Part shown: positions 1 through 8,138 of the stretch, one piece after another | Position numbering within the stretch: the first letter of the stretch is position 1 | Layout of the letters: each line of letters starts with the position of its first letter | Assembly (NCBI GenBank): GCA_030429565.1 | Contig: JAUIFE010000019.1 | Location: 62,001-126,000, forward strand | Direction: 5' to 3' | Source: Holophagae bacterium | Lineage (GTDB): Bacteria > Acidobacteriota > Holophagae > Acanthopleuribacterales > Acanthopleuribacteraceae | Length of the DNA: 64,000 nucleotides | The notes under the pieces: generated by a model | What the model was told of the DNA's origin: nothing | Database searches by the model: none | The model's input: the letters and a program-made list of their open reading frames with translations, nothing else | Made by a program: the position numbers and the translations under genes

Positions 1-10
1 AGCTCAGCGC

Positions 11-57
11 CTAACCCGTTTGCTCACGGTGGTTTATCCCGTGAGCGCGAATGGGTT
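11..57. other. imperfect inverted repeat at window start
   Basis: Arms GCTCACGG (22-29) and CCGTGAGC (39-46) are exact complements. They are extended outward by AACCC (13-17) and GGGTT (53-57) across an internal loop. It lies before the first gene and could be the terminator of a gene outside the window or a leader structure. There is no clear T run, so the role is open. Confidence 0.4.
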
Positions 58-197
58 GACCCCGTCCGGCGCGGCCCTTGTGGCTGCGCTTGATTTCCAT
101 TTATATTGATTTGGTGCGACCCCGGTAAACCCCCACAAAGGGCCGACCTCGTCTGCTCTACGTTGGATCTATCTTTGTCGAGCGAACTGAGTGTCTT

Positions 198-2762
198 ATG
201 AAACAAGGTTTTTTGCCCCGCCGGCTACCGCTGCATTTGGTGCGTTTTGCCGCCCATCGGCCTGTGACCGTTTTAGTTTGTGCCGCCATTCTTTTGGCCG
301 GGGCCGCCTTCCTCGCCACACGCGTGCGCATTGCCGCCGATATTTTGGCGCTGATTCCCGAGAACAATCCCAGCGTTGACGAATTTCGCACCACCATGGA
401 GCGTTTTGGTTCGATTGACATTTTGCTGGTTGGTTTAGAGCTCAACCCGGAGCGCGATCTCGAGGCCGATACCACCTACGCCGATATCCTCGTCGAAGAA
501 ATGCGCGCCTCCGACAACATTAATTGGGTCGAATACCGGTTGCAGGATTTTACCGCCGCCTCTGACGAGTTGCTTGACCGGGTCGCTTTATTTCTGCCGC
601 CCGAGAAGGTGCCCGCTTTTGCCGCCAAATTCCAGCCCGAGGGTTTGGACCAGACCGCCGCCCAACTGGCTGAACGGGTTAAGTCTCCGTTTAGTCTCGG
701 TGTGAAAGAGCTGATCCAAAAGGACCCACTTGGTATCTTGCCGTTGTTGGTCGGTGACCTCATGCAGGGTGACTTGGGTTCGCGCTTCGACAGCGACTCC
801 GGTTACATCATTGACCGTGAGGGTCGCTACCTCATGATTTTTGTCAAGCCGAACGGCGTTGCCGCCAATCTACCGTTTGACCGCAAGCTGATGGCCGAGT
901 TGGCCGACATTGAAAAACGCGTCAACGAAAGCTGGGCCGAGGATGAGTGGACGGGCGCACCACCACGGGTGCTTTACGCCGGTGGTTATGCGGCCGCGCT
1001 CGAGGACAGCCGGCTGATTACGCGCGATATGGCGCTGGGCGCCGTGGTGGCCCTCGCCTTGGTTGTGGGTCTGTTTACCCTTGCTTTCGCACGTCTTAAC
1101 GCCATTTTGATTTCGTTGGCGCCTTTGGTGACCGGCTTGGTGTTGACCTTTGCCTTCGTTGCGCTTGTGCTTGGCCGGCTCAATGCGGCGACTTCGGCCT
1201 TTGCCGCGCTGCTGATTGGGTTAGGCATTGACTTTATCATTGTGCTTTACAGTCGTTATCTCGAAGAGCGCCGCGCCGGCGGTGACCACGAGCAGGCCAT
1301 TACCGCCATGGGTCAACACACCGCTATCGGTGTTTTACTGGGTGCGGTGACCACCGCCGCCACCTTCTACGCCTTCCTCATCTCTGGTTTTAAAGGTTTG
1401 GCCGAATTGGGGCTGCTGACCGGCACCGGCATTTTAATTGTGGTGGCCACCGTCTTCTTAATCCTGCCCGCCCTGTTAACCCTTTTGGAGCGGCATCGCG
1501 ATGAGAGCCGTTTTCGCCTGCACGCCTTTGGTTTAGAGAAACTGTGCGTCTGGAGCCACAATCACGCCCGGGTCGTGCTGCTAATTGGCGGCGTGGTGAC
1601 TCTGGTACTCGGCGCCTTTACCGTGAACCTGCGGTACGACGACGATTTGATGAACATGCGCGCCACCGACAGCAACAGTGCGGCCAATATGCGTTCCCTC
1701 ATGAATGCCTTTGGTACCCGTTTTGTACCGCTGATGCTGCGCGTCGACGGTGCCACCGAAGACGAGGCCTTGACCCGTGCGCGTGCCGTGATGGATGAGC
1801 TCAAGACCTTGGTGGCCGGTGGCGATTTGGCCAAGATTGATTCTCCGGTCACGTTTTTACCCAGCCACGAACAGCAACTGGCGACCTTGGCCGCTTTGCG
1901 CGAGGTTGCGGTTGATCGCGAAGCGTTTCTCGCCAACTTTGACGCGGCACTCGACCGTCATGGCTTAAACGCCAAACCCTTTCACGAGGCCGTGATGCCG
2001 GTTTTGGCTTCTCTGGACGTACAGGAACCGCTGACGATTGGTGCGCTGTCCGAAACCAAAATCGGCCGCATTCTGGCCCGTTACGTGCAAACCGAAAACG
2101 GCGTGACCTCCGTCTTGATTTACGCTTTTCCGCCGCCAGATCGCTGGCGTCGACAAACCCCGCCCGCGCTGCAGGCGATTGCCGACCGCAATGAACACGT
2201 GATTCTGACGGGGCCGGTAGTGATCTCGCGCGAACTGAAACAAGTGGTTTGGGACGACGCCTGGCTGGCGGCCCTGTTGGGCATGGTTTTGGTGTTTGTG
2301 TTCCTGGCGATTGATTTGGGGGGGATTTTACGGGCCGTTTTTGCCCTGGTCCCGCTCGGCATCGGCATGGTGTGGATGGTTGGGATCATGGCGGCGCTCG
2401 ACCTTCCGGTCAACGTCATGAACATTTTTGTTTTCACCATGGTGATTGGTATTGGTGTCGACTACGGCGTGCATTTAATCCACCGCTGGCACGAATCCGG
2501 CGGCGATGTCGCCGCCCTGGACGGCACGGCCAAGGCCATTGTGATTGCCGCCTTCACCACGGTCAGCGGCTTCGGCTCGTTGATTCTGTCGCATTACCAG
2601 GGTCTGCGTTCCATGGGGGCGGTCGCCATCATTGGGGCGCTGTCAACAGCGCTGGTGTCGATTACCTTGCTGCCGGCGCTGTTGGTTCACTTTCAAAAGG
2701 AACAAGAACCCGACGAAAAAGGTGTGGCGACCGGTGGTGACGCCAAGTGGGAAGAAGCCTAA
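198..2762 (+). CDS. RND superfamily exporter, MMPL type
   Basis: An 854-residue inner-membrane transporter of the RND/MMPL family, which exports lipids or other hydrophobic molecules using the proton gradient. The architecture is a tandem duplication: a first membrane helix at about residues 22-42, a large periplasmic loop, a helical bundle at about 275-430, a second loop, then a final bundle at about 690-830. Both halves carry the family signature after a GIG/GLG turn (GLGIDFIIVLYSRY and GIGVDYGVHLIHRW), whose Asp belongs to the proton relay. The hopanoid-associated HpnN group is one possible relative, and terpene-cyclase-like genes lie at the far end of the window, but substrate cannot be read from sequence. 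The gene stands alone, with no periplasmic adaptor beside it. Confidence 0.88.
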   Translation: MKQGFLPRRLPLHLVRFAAHRPVTVLVCAAILLAGAAFLATRVRIAADILALIPENNPSVDEFRTTMERFGSIDILLVGLELNPERDLEADTTYADILVEEMRASDNINWVEYRLQDFTAASDELLDRVALFLPPEKVPAFAAKFQPEGLDQTAAQLAERVKSPFSLGVKELIQKDPLGILPLLVGDLMQGDLGSRFDSDSGYIIDREGRYLMIFVKPNGVAANLPFDRKLMAELADIEKRVNESWAEDEWTGAPPRVLYAGGYAAALEDSRLITRDMALGAVVALALVVGLFTLAFARLNAILISLAPLVTGLVLTFAFVALVLGRLNAATSAFAALLIGLGIDFIIVLYSRYLEERRAGGDHEQAITAMGQHTAIGVLLGAVTTAATFYAFLISGFKGLAELGLLTGTGILIVVATVFLILPALLTLLERHRDESRFRLHAFGLEKLCVWSHNHARVVLLIGGVVTLVLGAFTVNLRYDDDLMNMRATDSNSAANMRSLMNAFGTRFVPLMLRVDGATEDEALTRARAVMDELKTLVAGGDLAKIDSPVTFLPSHEQQLATLAALREVAVDREAFLANFDAALDRHGLNAKPFHEAVMPVLASLDVQEPLTIGALSETKIGRILARYVQTENGVTSVLIYAFPPPDRWRRQTPPALQAIADRNEHVILTGPVVISRELKQVVWDDAWLAALLGMVLVFVFLAIDLGGILRAVFALVPLGIGMVWMVGIMAALDLPVNVMNIFVFTMVIGIGVDYGVHLIHRWHESGGDVAALDGTAKAIVIAAFTTVSGFGSLILSHYQGLRSMGAVAIIGALSTALVSITLLPALLVHFQKEQEPDEKGVATGGDAKWEEA

Positions 2763-2789
2763 GCGCGCTGAAAAATTAAGCGAAAACCA

Positions 2790-2831
2790 GGGCGGCCTTT
2801 GCGCGCACGTATGTTGCGCGGCAAGGTCGCC
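2790..2831 (+). terminator. possible hairpin terminator after the RND gene
   Basis: An imperfect GC-rich hairpin pairs GGCGGCCTTTGCGCG with CGCGGCAAGGTCGCC about 30 bases past the stop codon. A short ATTTTGCG follows, not a strong T run. Position suggests a terminator of the RND gene. Confidence 0.4.
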
Positions 2832-3675
2832 CATTTTGCGTTAAGGTGCTGTTTTGAACCTGTTTATGTGTGGGTGATGCGGGTTCAAGTGGCGCCCGGA
2901 ATGGGGTCGGGGCTTTGGTCGGGGCGGCGAGAAAACGGGCTACGGCGCAAGGATTTTTGTGAAGCGAGGAGAGGAATTTAAATACCATAAATTTATTTAA
3001 AAGGCCTCGTATGCAATTAAAGATAACTCTGGATAATTATCCAGCTTCGCCTTCTCGTGGTCAGAATTTTCTCGGGCCTGCCAACCGCCAATGCTGACTT
3101 CGTTTAAAGTGATTTTCGGAGGAAAACAAAGGAACGGAACGCAAGAGAGGTGGGTAAGTCGTTGATTGAGCGCTGTTGTTTGTGCTTAAGTAGTTGGTAA
3201 TGTTTTGGTTAGTCGGGGTGTGGTATTTTTGGCAAAATGAGTAAAACTTGAGGTCCTACGGTGTGAGAAAAACAGACGTGATCATGAAAACAGTTATTTC
3301 TGGCAAAAAACGGCCGATTTCTGACAAACGTTCAAAATTGACAGGCTTTCCTTGATATTATTCTTTGTACAAAGTTGACTATAAAAAAAATAAATTAATT
3401 GTGTTTTTTTATTGCGTCTGTCGGCTGAATCCTTATATTTATAGTATGCGGTTTGGCCGAGTTACCGGTTACACCGAATCCGCCGAGTCTAGCTCGCGGG
3501 TTATTCCTCCCCCCCCAATTAATATGTTGATCCCTGCATGAATTCATTTTTTTTCTTGGCGCGACGATCTTCGGTCCTTGGTGTTCCACCGCCGACTTCG
3601 GCAATCCAAGACAAGCCCTTCTCACCTTCACGATGAACTGCATCCGGGTTTCACCCGGCCCTCCCCGAGGTTTCT
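2832..3675. other. long AT-richer intergenic region
   Basis: About 840 bases with no convincing gene. Composition is clearly more AT-rich than the coding DNA, especially 2980-3010 and 3290-3440. TTGACA at 3338 and TTGACT near 3374 sit close to A/T runs, but neither has a well-spaced -10 box. A run of eight C lies near 3510. An 82-codon reverse frame at 3395-3643 has no ribosome site or recognisable protein character. The region probably holds the promoter and leader of the small gene that follows, and possibly an unrecognised RNA. Confidence 0.4.
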
Positions 3676-3918
3676 ATGTCTGAGCATAAGTTTTACAATT
3701 TAGATGAAATGTGTCGCGTTCGCGAAACCTGTCCTGCTGATGCGCACCTGTTGCGCCACACCATTGAAGACGCTTGCGAAGCACAGGCCGATCAGGCCTC
3801 GTCCGGCGAAATGCTTGGTAATGTGCACAGCTCAGTGCAGAAAAGCGGCGACTTCATTTCCATTATCAACATCGAAATTCGCTCCCGTAAGGGCGCGGCC
3901 AAAAGCTTTTCTTATTAG
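3676..3918 (+). CDS. small hypothetical protein (80 aa)
   Basis: An 80-residue soluble, acidic-to-neutral protein of no family I recognise. It has two cysteines in the N-terminal part (MCRVRETC), a third in a predicted helix (EDACEAQADQ), and a C-terminal segment likely to form a beta strand (FISIINIEIRSR). A GAGG-like site (CCCCGAGG) lies about 8 bases before the ATG, and a strong terminator follows at 3990. Both support a real, separately transcribed gene. It is isolated behind an unusually long AT-rich upstream region, which suggests individual regulation. Confidence 0.6.
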   Translation: MSEHKFYNLDEMCRVRETCPADAHLLRHTIEDACEAQADQASSGEMLGNVHSSVQKSGDFISIINIEIRSRKGAAKSFSY

Positions 3919-3989
3919 GTATGAAGTCGGCACGCGCCCTTGAGGCTGCCCGGCTTCCGTAACAGCATTTATCGCTATACCCACACGAA

Positions 3990-4035
3990 CAAGGCGCCTG
4001 TGAGCTGAAACTCACAGGCGCCTTGCTTCGTTTTC
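3990..4035 (+). terminator. strong intrinsic terminator
   Basis: A perfect 15-base-pair stem (CAAGGCGCCTGTGAG pairing with CTCACAGGCGCCTTG) has a six-base loop CTGAAA and is followed by CTTCGTTTTCG. It ends the transcript of the 80-residue gene. Confidence 0.75.
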
Positions 4036-4130
4036 GCCGATGAATGCGGGCTGTCGCAGTCCCGCCGCCTTCCCTAAATTGAGCGATTCTTGGCGGCGCC
4101 CTCGCACAATCTATTGGGCTACAACGAACT

Positions 4131-4245
4131 GTGAAAATGCTCGCCGTACTTACCAGTACGCGCCGAACGCAGCCCCGGGATGTTTTTTCCAACACAGCAA
4201 CGCTTGACCGGTGCCACGTCAAAAATTGCGCGACGGCAGCCAACG
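4131..4245 (-). repeat. dispersed intergenic repeat, family 2, copy 1
   Basis: Read on the reverse strand, this matches the intergenic copy at 19316-19435. A near-identical core contains GCGTTCGGCGCGTACT, a short loop, then AGTACGGCGAGCATTTTCAC. The core folds as a CGTACT/AGTACG hairpin whose loop differs between copies. The outer part (GTCGCGCAATTTTTGACG) is similar but diverged. It lies between two convergent small genes and has no reading frame of its own. Confidence 0.65.
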
Positions 4246-4262
4246 GCGTCGCGCAATTTCGG

Positions 4263-4670
4263 TTAATCGCCGGCGTCGACCGATGAAACCACCGAACCTT
4301 CTAACAGAAAGTCGTTGATGCGGCCTTTCCCGTCAAGGTCGCCGGCGGAAAACAGCACTTCGAAATCGGCGTCTTCTACGCCGGTTGATGACGACACGTT
4401 GGCGACCATGAAATAGGCGGTACGGGTGGCCGAGCTCCAGCCGCCGGTGCCTTGAGCAAGGCCCATCGTCGGGGTTAGCGCAGTGACATCGTTGGCGGTT
4501 GACTTGATTTCGTAGTAGAAGCCGTTATTGGGTGAGGCGTTGAAGTTGGCGGTCACCCGAATCAAGTTGCCCTTGGTGAGGTTGGGAATCTTGAGTACCG
4601 GCGTGTTGGCCCGGCTGGGTGAGGTGACGGAAATGGCGTGAGTACCCGCTTGGGCGACAAACTTAGTCAT
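4263..4670 (-). CDS. hypothetical protein (135 aa), probably beta-rich
   Basis: A 135-residue protein of no family I recognise. It has no signal peptide or membrane helix. It is rich in Thr, Ser, Asn and Val and alternates short polar and hydrophobic stretches, as expected for a beta-sandwich. It is poor in Lys/Arg after the first third and ends in an acidic tail (VSSVDAGD). The segment SAGDLDGKGRINDFLLEG resembles a calcium-loop-like DxDxKxR turn, but this is too weak to call. An AAGGAGAT ribosome site lies just before the ATG at 4670. A carbohydrate-binding or fibre-like fold is a guess. Confidence 0.65.
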   Translation of the reverse strand: MTKFVAQAGTHAISVTSPSRANTPVLKIPNLTKGNLIRVTANFNASPNNGFYYEIKSTANDVTALTPTMGLAQGTGGWSSATRTAYFMVANVSSSTGVEDADFEVLFSAGDLDGKGRINDFLLEGSVVSSVDAGD

Positions 4671-5290
4671 GGGATCTCCTTGATGAACGATCCCGACGAT
4701 GACGAGGGGCTGAACGGAATCACCGTGGGAAGTTGTATTTTTATGGGAATGGGCTTTTCTATTTTACCTAAAGTTTGCGATTCGGGTGGATGCAATCGCG
4801 CAAGTTTTGGTACGGGACGCGCCCGCGTTGCTGCGAAAGGTGTTGATAAACGGATGCGGGCTTGAAAAATAAGCTGCGCATTTTTACGAGACGTTGCAGG
4901 CCGACAGGTTGGCCGATTTCGGCGGCGAGAATCGCTTAATTCAGGAGCAAGCCGCCGCGCCGTTCTGCCGGCTGATTATGGTCGTCGCATTTAATTCTGC
5001 GGCGGATGGGTTGTGATGTCGTGGCCTTTTTTGTCGATCAGGCTGTTTTTGAAATTTGAAAAGGATGTTAATTGACGGGGTTGTGAAGTTTTTCGGTTGA
5101 CGATTTATTAGCGCAATTCTCATCGGCTTTTCTGGGTTTTCTCACCGCTTATCCATACTTCTCCGGCAGCATGTCCCTAAGCGCGTTTCGTCCTCGTGCG
5201 GCACGTGCTTCGATCAAATCATCTTCGATTTTGGGTCGCTTACGGCAACCTTAATCGAGTTCACGATCTGGAAATTTGGAGCGTCGGACC
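4671..5290. other. intergenic region between divergent small genes
   Basis: About 620 bases without a credible gene. The left end must carry the promoter of the reverse-strand 135-residue gene, and the right end that of the secreted protein at 5291. A copy of repeat family 2 lies at 4770-4840. The part from 5000 to 5110 is AT-richer. I see no clear promoter pair. Confidence 0.45.
4770..4840 (+). repeat. dispersed intergenic repeat, family 2, copy 2 (partial)
   Basis: The stretch TGCGATTCGGGTGGATGCAA with following TCGCGCAA is almost identical to the start of the copy at 19321 (one mismatch over 28 bases). Similarity fades after CGCGTTG. It lacks the CGTACT hairpin core, so it represents only the left module. 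Confidence 0.6.
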
Positions 5291-5830
5291 ATGAAGTCTG
5301 GAGTTTTCGCAGTTCTGTGTCTCATGCTTCCGGGATTTACCGCCACACTCTCGGCCTTTGACCGAGAAGAAGGTGCGGCCCTGGTCGCCCACATCGTTCA
5401 GCGCCAACCCGCTGACCGCGAAATCATGTTTATTGAAATGCTGTTCTCCGGCCCTAATCGCGACATGCTGTTTCAGGACCAGGACCTCGATGGTCTGGTG
5501 AAAATGGTCCGTAAAACCCGCGGCAAACGTTTTGCCCGAGACTACGAAGCTGATGTCAAATACCGCGCTTGGCTGCTGGACAACTTGGATGAAGTACAGG
5601 GTTACAACCAATCCAAGTGGGACGACTTAAACGCCGTCGCCAGAAAAATGTCCGATGCCAGTCTTGAAATGAATGACCGCTTAAACAACCTAAATAAACG
5701 CAATTTGCTTTACCTGATCCAGTTCGCCGCCGGTTTGCCTTCAAGCCAGGTGCTGACGGAAAAACCATTCCGTATTTCCATTGGCCAGTTGTTGCCCGTC
5801 TTACGCGCGGAGTACAACACACGCAAATAA
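5291..5830 (+). CDS. hypothetical secreted protein (179 aa)
   Basis: Start ATG 5291 was chosen for the GGAG eight bases upstream. Residues 1-22 form a typical Sec signal peptide (MKSGVFAVLCLML..., likely cleavage after LSA). The mature part is charged and predicted all-helical, with the run VARKMSDASLEMNDRLNNLN able to form an amphipathic coiled coil. No domain is recognised. It is probably periplasmic. The gene is convergent with the downstream kinase gene, separated by only 36 bases, and no good terminator hairpin was seen between them. Confidence 0.7.
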   Translation: MKSGVFAVLCLMLPGFTATLSAFDREEGAALVAHIVQRQPADREIMFIEMLFSGPNRDMLFQDQDLDGLVKMVRKTRGKRFARDYEADVKYRAWLLDNLDEVQGYNQSKWDDLNAVARKMSDASLEMNDRLNNLNKRNLLYLIQFAAGLPSSQVLTEKPFRISIGQLLPVLRAEYNTRK

Positions 5831-5866
5831 TATAGTCTTCATCTATTGAAATAATACAAGTCCCGG

Positions 5867-6691
5867 TTAGGACCGTATCTCACGCAAGACCAGCTTGTGC
5901 GGGGTACGGTCCTTATTCATGTAAAGCGTCATATGGGCCTGTTGGGGCTGTTCCTGCAGCATGTGGCGGGTGATGCGCTCAAAGTATTGAATGAACCGCG
6001 CCAGTTGGGTGGGGTTCATGACTTGGTCGCCGCTGGGTTGCGATGCCGCCAGGGCTGCTTCCTGTTGGCCGCGCCAACGGCTGACAACCGTGAAACTCGG
6101 CGCGGCCAGGAATAACTGCAGTGTGAAGCGTGCAAAAAAAGCGCGATAGGGACCGGCCAGTTGGCGGTTAATCCAGGTGCGATAGATGCCGTCGGCGTCA
6201 ATTTCGGCTTCCAGCGCGTTAATCGGTGCGGCCAATTGATGCCGCGCTTGCGGCGTGGCGCCCATGCACCAACCTTCACAAATAATCACGTCGGGTCGGC
6301 CGGAAAAAAGGGGGGCCTCGTCGGCGGGGCGACGATCATCGCGGCTTTTGTCAAACGAAGGCAGGCGTGTTCGCGTGTCGGGGCCGGCGGCGCACAAGGC
6401 GTCGAGCAGGCGATGGCCTTCGTCTAGATCATGGGTGCCTGGCACACCGCGCACTGCCAAGGCCGGGTGAATGCGTGCGGCGAGGTCGCGGCGGGCGGCG
6501 CGGGTTAGGTAAAGGTCGTCGATAGAGAACCGGGCGGTGTTCATGCCGTCGGCCGTTAAGTTTTGGGCTAAAACAGAAGCCATTGTGCTTTTGCCCGCAC
6601 CTTGCGCGCCCGCGATGCTCATCAGCAACGGCTGTGTGCCTGTTTGCACCTCGCGGCGCACGGCGTTTTCGATGAGGAAGGGGATGTCCAT
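5867..6691 (-). CDS. P-loop kinase, D-glycerate 3-kinase/Tda10-like
   Basis: A 274-residue cytoplasmic kinase. The Walker A motif GAQGAGKS is at residues 28-35, followed by FSIDDLYLT and the HPALAVRGVPGTHDLD segment typical of the plant-type glycerate kinase/Tda10 branch of the uridine-kinase-like fold. A PSFDKSRDDR loop and a VIICEGWCMG strand complete the active-site features known from that family. Family members phosphorylate D-glycerate to 3-phosphoglycerate. The specific substrate here is inferred from these motifs. GGAG lies seven bases before the ATG at 6691. The gene stands alone, separated from the DUF1501 operon by a strong terminator. Confidence 0.8.
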   Translation of the reverse strand: MDIPFLIENAVRREVQTGTQPLLMSIAGAQGAGKSTMASVLAQNLTADGMNTARFSIDDLYLTRAARRDLAARIHPALAVRGVPGTHDLDEGHRLLDALCAAGPDTRTRLPSFDKSRDDRRPADEAPLFSGRPDVIICEGWCMGATPQARHQLAAPINALEAEIDADGIYRTWINRQLAGPYRAFFARFTLQLFLAAPSFTVVSRWRGQQEAALAASQPSGDQVMNPTQLARFIQYFERITRHMLQEQPQQAHMTLYMNKDRTPHKLVLREIRS

Positions 6692-6753
6692 TGCACTACT
6701 CCACGTCCGTTGATGGGGGTATCCAGCATACCTTGGTGTTAGCGAGTGGCCAT

Positions 6754-6782
6754 AAAAAAAGGGCGCGAATGTCGCGCCCTTT
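6754..6782 (-). terminator. intrinsic terminator of the DUF1800-DUF1501 operon
   Basis: A perfect 11-base-pair stem (AAAGGGCGCGA/TCGCGCCCTTT) with a three-base loop. On the reverse strand it is followed by a run of seven T. It lies just past the DUF1501 stop. Confidence 0.85.
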
Positions 6783-6803
6783 CTCGTCCGATTGTGAACC
6801 GGT

Positions 6804-8096
6804 TTAGGTAATGATGCCCAACGAATTGTAAGCGTGACTCGGGATAATGGTATCCAGAGTCGCGTCGTTGACGCCCATGTGGTTGCGCATTATTTCCCAG
6901 TAAATGTCACGGAAGTCGGTGGTCCAGCCGAGATCGTGACCGCGATACAGGCTACCGAGACCGGGCCATTGCGCATCGGCGCCAACGTGGGTTCCGTTCA
7001 AGGGGCCGCCCATGACCATGGCCAAACTGCCGGTGCCGTGGTCGGTCCCGTTGGAATCGTTTTGGTAGGCGCGTCGGCCGAATTCGGTAACGACCATGAA
7101 AACGACATCCTGCATGCGGGTTGGGCCCATGTCTTGGTAGAAGGCACCCATTGAGCCGGCCAACTCCGTCAGCAATTCCTGGTGCCGTGTGTCGGCGTCG
7201 GTTAGGTTGGCGGGGTTGACTTGAGAGGCGTGGGTATCGTAGCCGCCCTGATCAATGGTGACGACTTCGACGCCGAGGAAATCGTCGTCTTTGAGCATTT
7301 GGGCGGCGTGCATGACGCGGTCACCCAAACCGGTGTCGGGATACACGGCGCCGTTTTCGGGCGTGTAGTTTTCGCGGTCACGGGTGGCGAAGCTGTCGAG
7401 CATGTCGAAGATGCGCTGGCCGGTGTTGTACACCGATTCATTGCCGGGGGTCGGCGTGAAGTTGTACATGGCGCGAATGTTGTTCCGCATCGCTTCTTCT
7501 TCGGCATCTTGCAGCGCGGGGTCCACCGCCATGGTCAAGCGACCGAAGTTGTTGCTGACGGGAACGGGCACTTGGCCCGATGCCATTTGCGGAATGTTGG
7601 AACCGATGTGGACGCCGCGAATCAAACCGGGACCGGTCGTGTTGGCCAGGTAGCGGTTAAGCCAGCCGCTGGACAAACCGTTACCGGGAATCGCCGTTTC
7701 AAAGTAGGACTGCGATTCGAAGTGAGAACGGTCGGAGCCGGGATAGCTGACGGCGTGCACAAACGAGAAGTGGCCGTTGTTGAGCGCGGGTAACAGCGGG
7801 TTGAGCGCCGGGTGCATGCGGAAGAAGCTGGTGCCTGGCACGTTGGTTAGTGCCGATGCGGTGAAACCCATCGACGGGCGCAGGCTGCGGTAGAGGTTGT
7901 ATTCGGTCGACGTGACCGGAATCAACGTGTTGAGGCCGTCATTGCCGCCGCGTTGGAAGAGGACCACCATCTTCTTAATGGTGCCGCGTTTTGAGACGCG
8001 GTGCTTGTTGTGCTTCAAGCCGGAGAGAATGGGCATGGCACTCAAGCCCGTGAGGCCGCCGGTCAATGCTTTCAGAAAGGTTCTGCGTTTTACCAT
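6804..8096 (-). CDS. DUF1501 family protein, Tat-exported
   Basis: A 430-residue protein with a twin-arginine signal at residues 3-25 (KRRTFLKAL then a hydrophobic stretch), so it is exported folded. The mature part has the DUF1501 pattern, a domain related to the alkaline-phosphatase/sulfatase fold: VLFQRGGNDGLNTLIP near the start, a SRSHFESQSYFE-like segment (SDRSHFESQSYFETA), TIDQGGYDTHASQ, VVTEFGRRAYQND and GTDHGTGSLAMVMGG. Asp, His and Glu residues in these motifs are the conserved ones of the family, whose biochemical function is not established. An AGGAG site precedes ATG 8096. It lies 42 bases after the DUF1800 gene in the same operon, the usual pairing. Confidence 0.9.
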   Translation of the reverse strand: MVKRRTFLKALTGGLTGLSAMPILSGLKHNKHRVSKRGTIKKMVVLFQRGGNDGLNTLIPVTSTEYNLYRSLRPSMGFTASALTNVPGTSFFRMHPALNPLLPALNNGHFSFVHAVSYPGSDRSHFESQSYFETAIPGNGLSSGWLNRYLANTTGPGLIRGVHIGSNIPQMASGQVPVPVSNNFGRLTMAVDPALQDAEEEAMRNNIRAMYNFTPTPGNESVYNTGQRIFDMLDSFATRDRENYTPENGAVYPDTGLGDRVMHAAQMLKDDDFLGVEVVTIDQGGYDTHASQVNPANLTDADTRHQELLTELAGSMGAFYQDMGPTRMQDVVFMVVTEFGRRAYQNDSNGTDHGTGSLAMVMGGPLNGTHVGADAQWPGLGSLYRGHDLGWTTDFRDIYWEIMRNHMGVNDATLDTIIPSHAYNSLGIIT

Positions 8097-8138
8097 GGTC
8101 GAAAACTCCTAATCTTTTTTCTTCGTGACGTGGCGGCG

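Noticed and set aside
3395-3643. 82-codon reverse frame in the AT-rich gap
   Set aside because: No ribosome site and no protein-like pattern. It crosses the ribosome-site region of the real forward gene.
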